Positions 35,451 to 47,748 of a stretch of 64,000 bases of DNA are shown here, piece by piece. This stretch comes from Sphagnum magellanicum (taxonomy: Eukaryota; Streptophyta; Sphagnopsida; Sphagnales; Sphagnaceae). Positions within the stretch are counted from its first letter, which is position 1; every line of letters starts with the position of its first letter. The notes beneath the pieces were generated by a model. It worked only from the letters and a program-made list of their open reading frames with translations, searched no databases and was not told the DNA's origin. Location: the NCBI GenBank assembly GCA_021904315.1, contig CM038923.1:8066038-8130037 (forward strand). The letters run 5' to 3'. The position numbers and the translations under genes were made by a program.

Positions 35451-36201
35451 GTCGTCAATCACGTACAAGCTTCCTTGTCATACATTTTCACTTTGCCTAC
35501 TTTCCAGTTTGTTTGTTTAGATAAAAACAATAAGAAATGGAGTCATCATTATAGCCTCTTACGTTAGGCTGCCAACTCCGTTGCTATATAACAAATAGAA
35601 TTGGTGAAAGGGAAATTTCTCAATTGGCATTAACAAAGAATATATTGAACTTGTAAAGATTGGAACTTTCATTATAGATTTATGAGTTAAGTTCAATGTG
35701 TAGTCTTGATCCAACAACCTAAAGAAAATTATTAAAATGTTCTTGGACATTCTTATTGGGTTTGTGTCCCAATTCCTTAGGAGTTCGAGGCCTTAATGCC
35801 CAAATGTTGGGGAAAATGTCATGAAATACAAATGAACCAAACTAGATGGATGAGTTAATCAACCCAAATTTGAAATAATTCAATTCTTAGCATTAACCTT
35901 TATTGATTGGCTTATGTTCCACCTCCTATGTAACGATATTTACTTATTGAACTTTGTTTTGAAACTTTCAGGTCTATAACACATGTGATTGATCTTCATT
36001 TGTTAGTCATGCAAGATAGATTTGGTATTCTCCAATTCATCTATTATTGTCTTCTTGTTGAACTTAATATTTTCAATTACTTATTGCCTTTATCTAACTA
36101 CTACAATTTGTATAGTGCATTTCTCTAATTTAATGTATAGTCAAATAATTTTCAAGAGGTGTTTGAAGAATTGTGTTAACTTTTTTTCATTTTCTTTGCA
36201 G

Positions 36202-39200
36202 AAATATGCAGTGCATGATTTAAATCCCACTTGCAATTCCAATAATCCAAACTTGACCATCATTTTTTTCCATGGGATTGCTTTTGGCACAAATGATGAG
36301 TGGAAAGAAACATGGACAACATGCCCCACCAACAATAGAGAAGAGTGCGAATGTTGGCCAAAGAAGTGGCTACCCGAAGACTTGAACAATAATGTTCGAA
36401 TTTTATCATTGTCCTATGATTCTAACATTGTGACAAGTGTTCACAATGATGTGACTGGAATTGGCAAAAACCTCATTCAAAGCTTGGTTACAAATTCAAG
36501 GTGTGGCAATCTCCTCTATTTATGGACACAATAATTACTTCCCCTTGTGTACATTAATGATAATTGTTTACATCTTTAGATTTTTTTTAATGTTTTGCTC
36601 AAGTTAATTGTTCATGTGTATTAATATTGTGATACGCACCAACAAGTTTCCATTTATTTGAATTGTTAAATTCATGTAGAAAACCATAAAATGGGGTTTA
36701 ATGCAATTGTTCTTGCTTGAAGATAATAGCAAAGTCTATGTTCATATTATAAGTTCATGGTACAACTAGTTTGGTTTTAGATGGCAATTTTTAATTCGTG
36801 TTTTTTCAAGCTTTATTTTTGGTAATGCAATTGAATTAAATTATATTATATTAATACGTGTGTAGAAAATTTGCATCCATTTCATTGCGAAAACATAATT
36901 GCAAAAAAAAGGCATGTTTTTATTTTTATTTTGATTTCAACGATATTTCCTAGGTAACACAGAAAAGATGAATTGCACCTTAACAAAAGAATGTAAACAC
37001 CTACATACTTGTACATGATAATTATTTTACCAAAACATGGTTGTCACATTTTTTAGGTAGATTAATGGAATTAATAAATGATAAATGACAAGCAAATCAA
37101 TTATGAACTTATGGTTCATGTCATGTGTGAATTGGAAAATTGCCTCAAGTATAACAGGACAAATTTGTACATGTTATTACAATGTTGATAATGGAATTTT
37201 GGTGCATTGTTGAATATTTTGTAGTTATCAATCCCTTTGGGATGGACCAGTGGCATTAGTTGCTTATAGTTTTGGAGGTCTTGTACTCAAAAGCTTGGTG
37301 GTTGAAGCTCATAAACATGTAAATCAAAGGCCAAGAAATGATTTAGATGATGAAGTACACAAATGTTGTAAAACATTTTTGAATAATGTTAAAGGTGTAA
37401 TATTTTATGGTGTACCACATGCTGGTGGTTCCCAATATTTATCAATTTTTTTCACTTGGCAACATCAACAAATCAACACATTGAGCAAGTATGCAACCCA
37501 ATCTGGTTTTTTGAAAAATTTAGAATCTTTCAACTCACAAATGGAGCACCTTTCAACAGATTTTAAAAATGCGCTTCAGGAAGACCTCAACATTTATGCA
37601 TTTGGCGAAGGATTACCACTCCATGAGAATTGGGTAAGATTTTCATTTCACGACATTGAAAGTTATCCAACTAGGTTCATTAGTTGAATATTTTTTGTAT
37701 TGTCAAAACTTGTGTGTGATCATGTACTCAATACTTTTAAATATATTAATGTGGTGAATGGGTCATGTGTTTTATGAACTTTGTTTCATGAATTACTATT
37801 GATGGAAATGAAATTTTATTGATTTCAAACAACAAGAAATAGGTTTAAATTTCCCTTCATCAAATCAATTCCATATAAATATTTGTGAGGGAAATCATAA
37901 CATCATTAAAACATGTAAGATTAATGAGATTTAAAACCAATAACTTATGTGATATATATAATTTGCTTGCCAAAGGGTTGAAAGAAATTATTTTTACACA
38001 AAATATTTCATTCTTTTTCAAACATCAATAGATATTAAATTTCCACCACCATTTGAAATTATTATGTTACTTATAAGTTAAAGCATAAGTGAAGAAACAA
38101 GTCAATGAGTTCCATTAATTTAATCTTTTGCACATGCAGGGAATTTTAGTGCCATTTGCTTCAGCTATTCAGTTGTCAAACAACAACCATTACAAAATTG
38201 AGGATGCTAATCACTTGACAATTTGCAAGCCACCAAACAAAGATCATCCAAGTTATTATTTATTGTTAAAATGTTTGAAAATGTATGGAGGTAAAAACAT
38301 CAAATCTAAATCTTGATTTCATACATGTTCATGTAATTTGACACACCTTAGGTCATAGCACACTTGATGTGTATCGTTATGCAATGTCATATATATTGGT
38401 TATCAAATAAGAAACATAACATATAAATGACCTATATTTTGTGAATTTTGACAGAAAACTATATTGCTTCCACCTTTGCCATGTCATGAGGTGGGGTTGA
38501 TTGACAAAGCAAAAGACATAGACATTTTGTTCCAAAAGGAATCTATTGTTGGTTTGGTTGGAATGGGTGGGATTGGGAAGACCACTTTGTGCAAAAAATT
38601 CTATCATTTGTTCCACAACCAATATGACAAATCTAGTTTTTTGGAGGATGCGAAATCAAAGGACAATATCAATGATGTCATAAAACAACTCCTACATGAT
38701 TTGTGCGGCAAAAGGTTATGCAAGGATGAGAATGTGAATAAAAAAGACCTTGACCAAATTAGGCAATGTATGGAATCCAAGAAAGTGTTTGTTGTGGTGG
38801 ATGATGTTGGTAAGGCGGAGAACCTTACATCCTTGCAATTTCTCATTAGTAAATGTGCAAGGAATACAACTTCTAAAAGCAAAGTACTTGTGAATTGTCG
38901 AAATTGGCAAAATTTGAAATCTCATGTAAGTGAGGATGGAAAAATGGTCATGAAATCCTTGAAGGAAGAGCAAGCAAGGGAACTTTTTATGTTCCATGCA
39001 TTCGGTAATGCAAATCATGTTTTAATAAAAGCTTTCAAAGATATATGTATGAAGATTATAGAAACTTGCGAGGGGCTTCCTTTAAGTCTTAAAGTATTGG
39101 GTTCTTTTTTGTGCGATACCAAAGAATTGGAAATTTGGGAAGATGCATTGAGCAAATTGAAAAGCGGGCAAAGTTTCACCGGGGGCAATGAAAATGAAGA

Positions 39201-41030
39201 GCTTTGGAGTAAATTGAACATTTCTTATGAATACTTGGATAAGGAACATCAAAACATGTTTTTGGATATTGCTTGTTTTTTGGGTGGTTTGAAAATAAGT
39301 ACAATTTGTCGAGCGTGGAATGGAGATTATTTACACCCAAAATCTGGATTACAAAATTTACAACATAGATCTTTAATCCAAAGGGCAAAAGGTGGAATCT
39401 TGTACATCCATGAACAATTACGAGGCATGGGTCAAAATATTGCAATGGAACTTCCAATTATGAATCGCTTTATATGGAAATCAAATAAGTCAAATTTCCT
39501 TTTACAAAAAGATGAAGTTGTCACCTTACTATTTCAATCCTATAATTTTATTTTGATTTATTATAAAAAAAATTTAATGTCTAAAATCAAATGTTTTACC
39601 TTTCAATATTGATTTTATAAATACATGGTCTTCTTAAAAACATTGGCATTAGGATGAAATGTTCTTTTATATTGATAATCCTTTTGTTTTCATTTCATGT
39701 GATAGGTGGTGGAAAATTTAGAAGGCATTTCATTGACAAAATGTGTCAATTTGCTTCCATTGTCCCAAATTGGTTCAAAGGGATTTCACAACCTTAGGTT
39801 GATTGACCTAACAAAAGCCTCACCAACTATTGTGAATATGTGCATCCAAAAGCAAAATTTGAATAATGTTAAGTGGTTGTGCTTCAAAAAATGTAAGATT
39901 CGAAAGTTGCCAAGTAATTTGTTTTATTCTTTCCAATTAAAAGTACTTGATTTGACAGAATGCCTAAGTTTGGAAAAAATACCTTCATGTATTGGCCAAT
40001 TGAATGCACTCCAAGAGCTTGACTTGAATGGGTGTTGCAACTTGAAAAAACTACCTTCATCTATTGGCCAATTGAATGCACTCGAAGAGCTTAATTTGAA
40101 TGGGTGTTCGAAGTTGAAAGAATTACTGACATCTATTGGCCAATTGAATGCACTCCAACAACTTCATTTGAGGCGGTGTTCCAACATGAAAGAATTACCT
40201 TCATCTATTGGCCAATTGAATGCACTCCAAGAGCTTTATTTAAACAACTGTTCCAACTTGAAAGAACTACCTTCATCTATTGGCCAATTGAATGCACTCG
40301 AAAGACTTTATTTAAACAGGTGTTCCAACTTGAAAGAATTACCTTCATGTATTGGCCAATTGAATGCACTCCAAAAGTTTTCTCTATTGTAGTGTTTCAA
40401 GTTGAAAGAACTACCTTCAGCTATTGGCCAATTGAATGCCCTCCAAGAACTTTTATTATACATGTGTTCCAATTTGAAGGAACTACCTTCATCTATTGGC
40501 CAATTGAATGCACTCCAAAAGCTTAATTTAAACATCTGTTCCAACTTGAAAGAACTACCTTCATCTATTGGCCAATTGAATGCACTCCAAAAGTTTAATT
40601 TATCATGGTGGTCTAACTTGAAAGAACTACCTTCATCTATTGGCCAATTGAATGCACTCCAACAGCTTGATTTGAGTGGGTGTTCCAACTTGAAAGAACT
40701 ACCTTCATCTATTAGTCAATTGAATGCACTCCAAAAGCTTTATTTGAGGAGGTGTTTCAACTTGAAAGAATTACCTTCATCTATTGGCCAATTGAATGCA
40801 CTTCAAGAACTTTATTTAAACGGGTGTTCCAACTTGAAAGAACTACCTTCATCTATTGGCCAATTGAATGCACTACAAAAGCTTTCTTTGAGTGGGTGGT
40901 CCAACTTGAAACAACGACCTTCATTTATTGGACAATTGAATGCACTCTAAAAGCTTGATTTGGATGGGTGTTCCAACTTGAAAGAATTACCTTCATTTAT
41001 TGACCAATTCAATTCATTTCAAAATGTTAG
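36202..41030 (+). pseudogene. Hydrolase-NB-ARC-LRR resistance gene, disrupted (array copy 2)
   Basis: Exons: 36202-36500, 37225-37633, 38140-38290, 38455-39516, 39706 to about 41030. The first three encode an alpha/beta-hydrolase of the SERAC1/lipase-like type: IIFFHGIAFG oxyanion loop, AYSFGG nucleophile elbow, GVPHAGG and ANHLTICKP histidine. The fourth is NB-ARC: GMGGIGKTT P-loop, VFVVVDDVG kinase-2, GLPLSLKVLG, FLDIACFLGG. The fifth carries 15 LRRs of 24 residues. Exon 3 is 151 nt here against 153 nt in copy 3: loss of AT before the donor shifts the frame into NB-ARC and leads to a quick stop. Further nonsense codons lie in the LRRs (TAG at 40390, TAA at 40948). A first exon with ATG is not identified. 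Its domain order matches the hydrolase-NLR class described from liverworts. Confidence 0.85.
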
Positions 41031-41034
41031 TTGA

Positions 41035-42433
41035 CAAAGGAAAGGCATACCTGCTCGCTGGGGTATTTTTCAAAACAAGAGAAACCCAGATCTGTACTAA
41101 GCTCATCAATATTGTGGTTATTTTTGTGCCAAATTTCCTTCCCCTTGAAGGTGCGTTGCATGATTTATTCTGTTCAAGATGCAGAATCTAAATGTTCCCT
41201 GGTGAATGGGAACGTTTGCTGGGTGCCTCTGTCATTGTCCAAATCCAAGTAGGTGGTAATATCTGCGCCTGACAAGAAGCAGGTATTTGAACCCTGACTA
41301 CATATCTGAGTTTTTGATGAACAAATATAATGTTTCTACCAGAATAAGGAGCCTGTCTTGCAGTTGTTTGAAGCTGTCCTTATTTGGTGGCCTGTCCAGT
41401 CATCGATTTCTGCATAACAGGATGTAAAACTGCATTTCTAAATAAGGGCATTCTTATTCTAGTAGCCTATACCTGTGAATTTTTGATATGCAGTGACCAG
41501 CTTACCACTACCAAAGGCTTGGAGTTGGGGTCATCTATAGGAGTGGACTATGTGTATTTTGTGTTGATTCACACTATTTTGGTTGTGAATACAACATGGT
41601 GTTGATGTTTGGAAGGTGAAAGTCTCATATATACCACACTGGATTACCTACTTCATATTGTGGGGTACGTTGTTTTTCCCATCCTGGACCTGAGGGAAAT
41701 GCTATGCTTTGCACTACTCAGTTTTTGTTGATTCAAGTCCTTCTATGATATTTTGATGACCATCCTGAAATTTCCCCATTGGAGACGTTTGAAACAAGTA
41801 ATTTGATTTCAACTGGGTTGAGGTTGCAGGTGTAATAGGGTTTGGACTATTAGGTATGCCAAGGTAGGCAAGATTCCACAAGTTAACAAGAGGTGGCTCC
41901 TCTCACCTCTGTAGAAGGAAATGAAAGCCTTGAAAATTTGGCAAGAGAGAGCCAGTCTGCTGACTTTTCACCAGCTTTAGGATCTGAAAACTTTCAAGGG
42001 GAACACCGAGAGCAATCTTTGGAGCATCTGTGCACTGTGTGCTTGGATGCACCGAAGGACAGTTTCTTTGATCCTTGTGGCCATCGATGCACAGGTTACT
42101 CCTGTGGCATGAGATACCTACCCATCATCCAATGGCAACAAATGATTCCTTTTGCAGATGTTCTAGTTGTTTGGTGGTGGGGTTTTCAGCAGCTAGGACA
42201 TGGGTAGTTTTTCCAGCTGCAATTGCCCATGGCTCAGCAGTGCATGTTGTGTACTGCGACCAGAAATAATCTGGACCACTGCTGTAGCACAAGGACAGTT
42301 TTGCTTCTCTATAAGTTTTCTGTTTGGAGCTTGTGGGCTGACCATGAAACCATAATCACTTGAATTGCAGGATACAAAATGGAGACATTGCAAGACATCC
42401 CGTTTGCCAGGAAAATGTGCTTGCTGTCCGTAG
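41035..42433 (+). pseudogene. RING-finger gene remnant, copy 2
   Basis: Homologous to the remnants at 25206 and 53105 and not split by a transposon. Exon-like blocks: 41031-41252 (CSLVNGNVCWVPLSLSKSK, cut by a TAG where the other copies have CAG); about 41500-41600; the RING exon 41893-42207 with CTVCLDAPKDSFFDPCGH; and a last exon 42371-42433 ending CKTSRLPGKCACC and stop. The last exon is exactly 9 bp longer than in copy 1 and stays in frame, which favours past coding selection. The gene is probably dead in this copy because of the nonsense codon. Confidence 0.55.
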
Positions 42434-43133
42434 AATTTATGACTGATAAACCCTTAGAAGCAACGATCTGGCTCTGGAGCAATCTTCCTTGAAAATTGCT
42501 TAAGTATTGTGACTGTAAAGCATCTGAACGAGAAAATAGCTGAGTTGCTCACTAAGGCATGCTTTTTTTCTGTTCTGTCAGTGACAACAAGCGAACCAGG
42601 GGTCATCTTCTGAACTGGACAATGAAAAGGTGTGTCGTTGCAGTGTAGACATTTATCAATTTCTCCTAGCTCATCTAATTATCCTGAAGAATTTTGCAGT
42701 GAATGCTATGAAGAAAAACAATCTTAGACACTGGTGAATGCAACTATGTCTAAGATTGTTGCAACAACTTCTAAATCTGTACAACTTCAGGTTTTGCCAC
42801 CCTAGATAGACAGATTGTTTGTGTAATCTGTGTTGTATTGTGAATCTGAACTTGTGTACTTGGGATTCACCATTAGTGACTTGTGATCTGCAATTTTTAT
42901 GATTGAGGTTTAGAGTTCCAAGGGGCATCAAGAGGAAATATCAACTCTGTGCAGAAATGGAAACATGTTAGAACATGTGGACATTAAGTTCAATGCTGTT
43001 TTGGAGGGTAAATCATAATGGGAGGAGCATTTCTTAAAATGGAACACTCGTCATCCTATAACAGTATGGTGGGCGTGTCATTTCATTTTACAACATGTTC
43101 GCCCCTGTTTTTTTAAATTTTGGATGTGCTTTA

Positions 43134-43230
43134 CAACACCCACGGAGCAGGGGCATAACTGAAATAAGAACACCCATGGCTCCACCTCAGGAGGGTCCTT
43201 ATTTCAGTAATGACCCACTCCTGGGGTGTT
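43134..43230. repeat. 97-bp hairpin (array copy 3)
   Basis: Same arms and loop as 30812-30908, with no visible loss of pairing between the arms. Confidence 0.75.
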
Positions 43231-44572
43231 AACCCTACACATAAAGTTGGAGCAGAATATTTGTAGTGCATCTGGAGGACACATTATCTAGCAGAATTTC
43301 TCATTGCGAGTGGGCATTTCAATTATTTTCCCCTTCATACCTGGTGGGTATCCTGCCATATGTGCTGAGTATCATAAGAAAAGAAATGAAACTTAATTTT
43401 CTGCCAGCGCTGTACACCAGAACGCCCTCAGAGCAAGGTCTTACCCCGAAGAGCACACACTGGCCAAAGCCAGGGCAGGCCTAATTCAGGGAGAATGCCT
43501 CACTTAGATGGCATTACCCCACTCTCTAACTTGTGATATTAAAGTTATTTGTAAAGTCAGGAAAAGACGGTACTGGAACACCCCCTGTTTCACTATTCAC
43601 AGGGCACACCCTCCCATGCTCTGGCCACTCGTCACAAGGGCATGGGACCAAGCATAGTATCTGTATGTGGTATGTTTATGCCTTGGACGAACCAGCATCT
43701 ATATTGGTACCAAGTTACAAAAACACTTTGTGTTTGTTTTTAATTATTAAGAAATGTGGGTGCAATTCATTACTCTCCATTCATTCGACCAATAGTACCA
43801 GTGTGCATGCTGGTTCACCCAAAGTTGTGCGGGCCCACTCTATTCAAGGCCATTTTTCACTCTAATACTACAACCCTTGGCTGTGTATACCAACAAGCTT
43901 AAAAAGCACCTATTGAAAAAGAAACACCTGACCTCCACATCGAATTAGGGCTTGAATTTTTCTTAAAGGATTCTAAACAAGTGTAGGGTAACACACCAAG
44001 GGCTGGGATGTTCCGAAAATAATGGGCCCCTAAGGTGGAAGGCTTCTTATTTTGGGAATGCCCTGGCCCAAAGGCCTTGCACAAGGTAAAAATCAACTAA
44101 TTTTCGTCAAATTTTAAATTAAAAAAAAACTTTCCTGTCATTACCCACCAGGTATTATAGGGACCAGTCTCAATTGACTTAAACTAATGAATTCATTTAA
44201 AATCTAATGAAATCACTTGACAGTCAAAGACACTTTTGTTGTAACTAAAATCATTTTTTAAGCAGCTTCACAAGTGCTCAGAGTATATGGCAATGGAACA
44301 CAATATTTCCCAAAACCAAGATCAGTTTCTTTTCTTTTTTTTCTCAACCCCAGAATAAAACTGACACTGCAAATGATCGGTAACCACTAATAGATACTAG
44401 CAACCCACTTCGACCAACCACCTGACTAAGTCTATCCAACAATCAACAGCAGGTATTGTCCTTTGCTGAGCCTTGGTATTATTCTCAGGGAAAATGTCCA
44501 GGCGAAAGCCATTGTGCTGAGGAAAATTTACCATCCGGGGCCATATACCCAGCACCTGTGGAGCTGCTCTTA

Positions 44573-44858
44573 GGCCCACTTTACACTAGGAGTCGAGGCT
44601 GATGTTCAACTCAAATCATGCATTCCTATTGTGAAAAAGTTGAAATCAGCCCCAACAGCTAATGACACTAGGAGTGATGGCTGAAATAGAAAAAATCTTT
44701 TCAATCTGCCCCAAGTTACTAATAAATGCTGAACTTTATGGTATTGGCCCCAAGGCTGAAGAAAAGGATACCATCAAAATTGGGATGCCAATTTAATTTC
44801 CAACCCTCGAACTTCGCCCCTAGTTTTTTCAACCCTGACTCCCAGTGTAAAGCGGGCC
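44573..44858. mobile_element. MITE-like inverted-repeat element, family 2 (array copy 3)
   Basis: Copy of 32272-32551. Left end GGCCCACTTTACACTAGGAG and inverted right end GGCCCGCTTTACACTGGGAG pair better than in copy 2. Confidence 0.65.
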
Positions 44859-45218
44859 TTAGACTAAATGAGGGTCTCTGAGTTCAATTTTAACATTTCT
44901 TTGATGCGTCTTGGGGTTATTACCGGGGAAAGGGCTCGTTCGAGAAGGTGAATATATTAATGTCGGTGCAGGTTCAGCCTGGCCATTAATTCCAGGTTTC
45001 CCCAATTCCTTCACAAACAACAGACTGGGTTGTGGGCACCATAACACAAATCAAGTCAGAAAACAAAAAATGAGCAAAATGTTACTGGCTTCCCCTAGGT
45101 TAATGCCTCAGATCTCCGATCCAACAGGTGTGCACTTTGCACCAGATGTGAATCATGCTGATTGTGGTTCTCCGCATAACGAGTCAAATGGGTCTTGCAG
45201 TAAAACACCATCAGGCCC

Positions 45219-45537
45219 ACTTTAGACCAGGGTCCAGGGTCTAATTTCCTAGGAACCAATTTGGACTCATGTGAAGCAAATTGAATCCTTCGGTTGGAGT
45301 GTACCTGGGTCCCTAGCCTGATTCTTGGCTCTGCAAATCAAGACCTCTCCTTTTAGCACTGTCTTTCGGTCCGAAACAATTGATTTTCCCTCCAAAAAGG
45401 TGCCATATTAGCATCAATTTGCCACTTTTTCATCTTGAACCCTCACCTAAAGGCCTTGGGACCAATTTAAAAGCTTTCGACCAATAAGATTGCTTGAATT
45501 CATTGGCCCCTGGACCTTGGACCCTCGTTTCACGTCG
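45219..45537 (+). mobile_element. MITE-like inverted-repeat element, family 1 (array copy 3)
   Basis: Copy of 32915-33233. Termini CTTTAGACCAGGGTCCAGGG and, inverted, a GAGGGTCCAAGG end are recognisable. Confidence 0.7.
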
Positions 45538-47185
45538 CCGTTAGTTTCATGACATGTTTTTCCATCATTTATTTAGAGTGCACACATATATACCTCTGAG
45601 CCGGTGTTTTCTTTTTCTTTTTCTTTTTTTCTCAATTTTGCAGTTTGTAAACATTGTCCTTTTTTTTCCATTTTTTGAGCATTTTTCTCTTGAACTCAGA
45701 CTATTAAAATGAATTTTCCCAATTTCTTCAAAAAACATTTATAGCCACAGTGCGAAAAATCACGAAGAAAAATCACTGCTCTATAGAGAATTTCTTTTGT
45801 TTTTCCACTCCCGATTTATTTGCTATGACCATTCATGTAATTTTTCATTTTCCTCCCAGGCTCCTCCAATCATAGCCACTGCCCAGGGCGAACCACCACC
45901 TACACTGGTACACTCACCTTCCTGAGTGAGGCCTCTTGGGTTCAGGTTTAGGGTTTCGGGTTGTAGATTCAGAGACCCTGATTTTGTCTAAGGACGCTAC
46001 ACGTATCTATAATGTTTTGAAGCTACCCCCAAAAACTTTGGGATTTTCACCATGGTTCTAATATAGGCCAGGTTCACCTAACCAAGGCAAATTGACCCCG
46101 CCAAACCCATTTCAATTGCTCATAAATATTCTAGATATTTATAACTTTCATTTCCCTAGACGAAATCAGAGTCCCAAATTCCAAATCTATAATTTTTTGG
46201 GGCCTAATATGGCCATTTGAATGAGTTTTGGAGGTTTTTACCGTGATCCCAATATGGGTGTGAATTCACCCTGGCCGGTTCGCCCAAGGCCCAATTAATC
46301 ATGCATTGCCTGCAACATGAGGTCTGGCAGAACGCTTCAATAATGCACTGAGTGAAATCAGCAAACAGCAGGAAACGTGTGGATCAATATTTTTTGGGTC
46401 AGTTTTCAGATATAGCCCAAGTGGCTATCATCGGTAAGAAGATTTAGTCGGATTTGGCTATGAGCTAAATATGGCAATAGAAAATTTTAAACATCTTTCT
46501 CTTATTTTTGGCTACCGACTGGAAAACATGTATGGAAATCTGACGATTTTTCTTTCACTTTGGTTGGATTTTGGCTATTGAGAATCTCAAAAAGCATTTG
46601 ATTTTAGCACTTTTTCAATTTATGACTTAGTTTTTTTTGGTAAAGGAGAGGTCGGCGTGTGGATGTGAACAAAAGTCATGATGATAAGAATGAGGAGGCC
46701 AGAGGGAAAAAGTAAAGCGTGTTAGACAAGTCTCAAGGTGTCGTTACATATTCCATCCTCAATTATGAGTAGAAAATAGAGACATGTGTTCCAGAAAAGA
46801 AAGTAATGAATTATTCAGTGGCCAAGAAATCGGTAAAGCGCGTATGCTACAGTCTGAAAAGTCACGGGAAAACCCTTCTAGAAGTTTCTGGGGGAGGAGA
46901 AAATGAAGAAGAATAAACATCTGTGAGAATAGTCGAAAAAGGAGTAAGAGAAGAGAGTGGGAATTCCAGGGAGATCGTGAAGAGGAAAGGGGTTGATTTT
47001 TTTGGGGAGATCTAGTGGAAAGATCAACTTAGCTTGCAGGAATCTGGGATGTGAGGGACACCCATCATACCCTGTGTATACTTTTGGGATGGCAAAGGAT
47101 TTGTAGCAGGTTTTCTGAGAGCAAAAGCTTAAGAGAAAAATATTCCTGAGAGCAGTGAGCAAAAGGAATTTCAGTAGTGCAAAAT

Positions 47186-47545
47186 ATGGCAAATTCATAT
47201 GGCCTCAAGGGAAAAGGAGTTGATCTTTCACAAGAGCCACCAAAAAGACAGAGAGATGTTGTGGGGATCCCTGCTGTGATTGAGACACCTTTGGTACCGG
47301 CTGAAAATGCTCCTTCAAGCTCTGGATGGCAGAGCAATGTGCTGCTTCTTCTTAATTTTATGATGAGCTTTCTTGGCATAGTTTTTTCTTGGGTTTTCCC
47401 ACGTAAAGATATTGTGCGGATGCCTGCTGCGATTGAGACACCTTTGGTCCCTGCGGAAAATGCTCCTTCAAGCTCTGGATGGCACAGCAATGTGGTGCTT
47501 CTTCTTCATCTTATCATGAGCTTTCTTTGCACAGTTGTTTCTTGA
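47186..47545 (+). CDS. Small hypothetical protein with a duplicated block, or an upstream exon
   Basis: An ATG at 47186 opens 119 residues: a basic segment (PPKRQRD), then IPAVIETPLVPAENAPSSSGW, a hydrophobic stretch (LLLLNFMMSFLGIVFSWVF), a second AAIETPLVPAENAPSSSGW block, and a second hydrophobic stretch (VVLLLHLIMSFLCTVVS). The protein is thus two copies of a polar-then-hydrophobic module, made by a direct DNA repeat of about 140 bp. I recognise no family. It lies about 950 bp before the first recognised hydrolase exon, so part of it might be an upstream exon of that gene. The matching frame in copy 2 is broken, which argues against strong selection. Confidence 0.3.
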   Translation: MANSYGLKGKGVDLSQEPPKRQRDVVGIPAVIETPLVPAENAPSSSGWQSNVLLLLNFMMSFLGIVFSWVFPRKDIVRMPAAIETPLVPAENAPSSSGWHSNVVLLLHLIMSFLCTVVS

Positions 47546-47677
47546 GCTTTTCCAAGTTACATGTTGAAGTTTGATTTTTCTTTGCTTTTTTAAAATTTTG
47601 TTGGGGTGTGACAATTTTCCTTGACCATTACAACCATTGATAGCTTATTGTCCTCACAAAGCATCAGGAGAAGGAGG

Positions 47678-47748
47678 TCTAGTTCAGATTTGAACTCCCA
47701 ACCAGCAGCTTCGCAACCATAACCTTTAGCCACTAGGGTACTTGAATG
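47678..47748 (-). mobile_element. tRNA-derived SINE head (array copy 3)
   Basis: Same A-box-like and B-box-like pair on the minus strand as 35380-35450, with two substitutions outside the box cores. Confidence 0.6.

Larger units (their letters stand above)
30115..36201. other. Spacer of array copy 2, no complete gene
   Basis: About 6 kb between the RING remnant and the hydrolase exon. It holds a 97-bp hairpin, two MITE-like elements, a small open frame and a tRNA-derived SINE, all annotated separately. Other open frames are short, and most do not survive in the matching spacer of copy 3. The first exon and promoter of the hydrolase-NLR should lie near its right end but were not identified. 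Confidence 0.6.
29583..41892 (+). repeat. Tandem segmental duplication, unit of about 12.3 kb (copy 2)
   Basis: This segment and 41893-53968 are collinear copies differing by scattered substitutions and small indels. Equivalent points are 29583/41893, 31208/43533, 34580/46878, 37250/49545, 38464/50764 and 39706/52006, offsets of about 12300 bp. The unit order is RING remnant 3' part, spacer, hydrolase-NLR, RING remnant 5' part. The LRR tract is the main source of length difference. Copies 1 and 4 are partial. Head-to-tail order indicates unequal crossing over. Confidence 0.93.

Noticed and set aside
40308-40688. Minus-strand and alternative plus-strand repeat proteins in the copy 2 LRR tract (also 40104-40526 +)
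   Set aside because: Shadow frames of the LRR repeat. The LRR frame matches a known family and the others do not.
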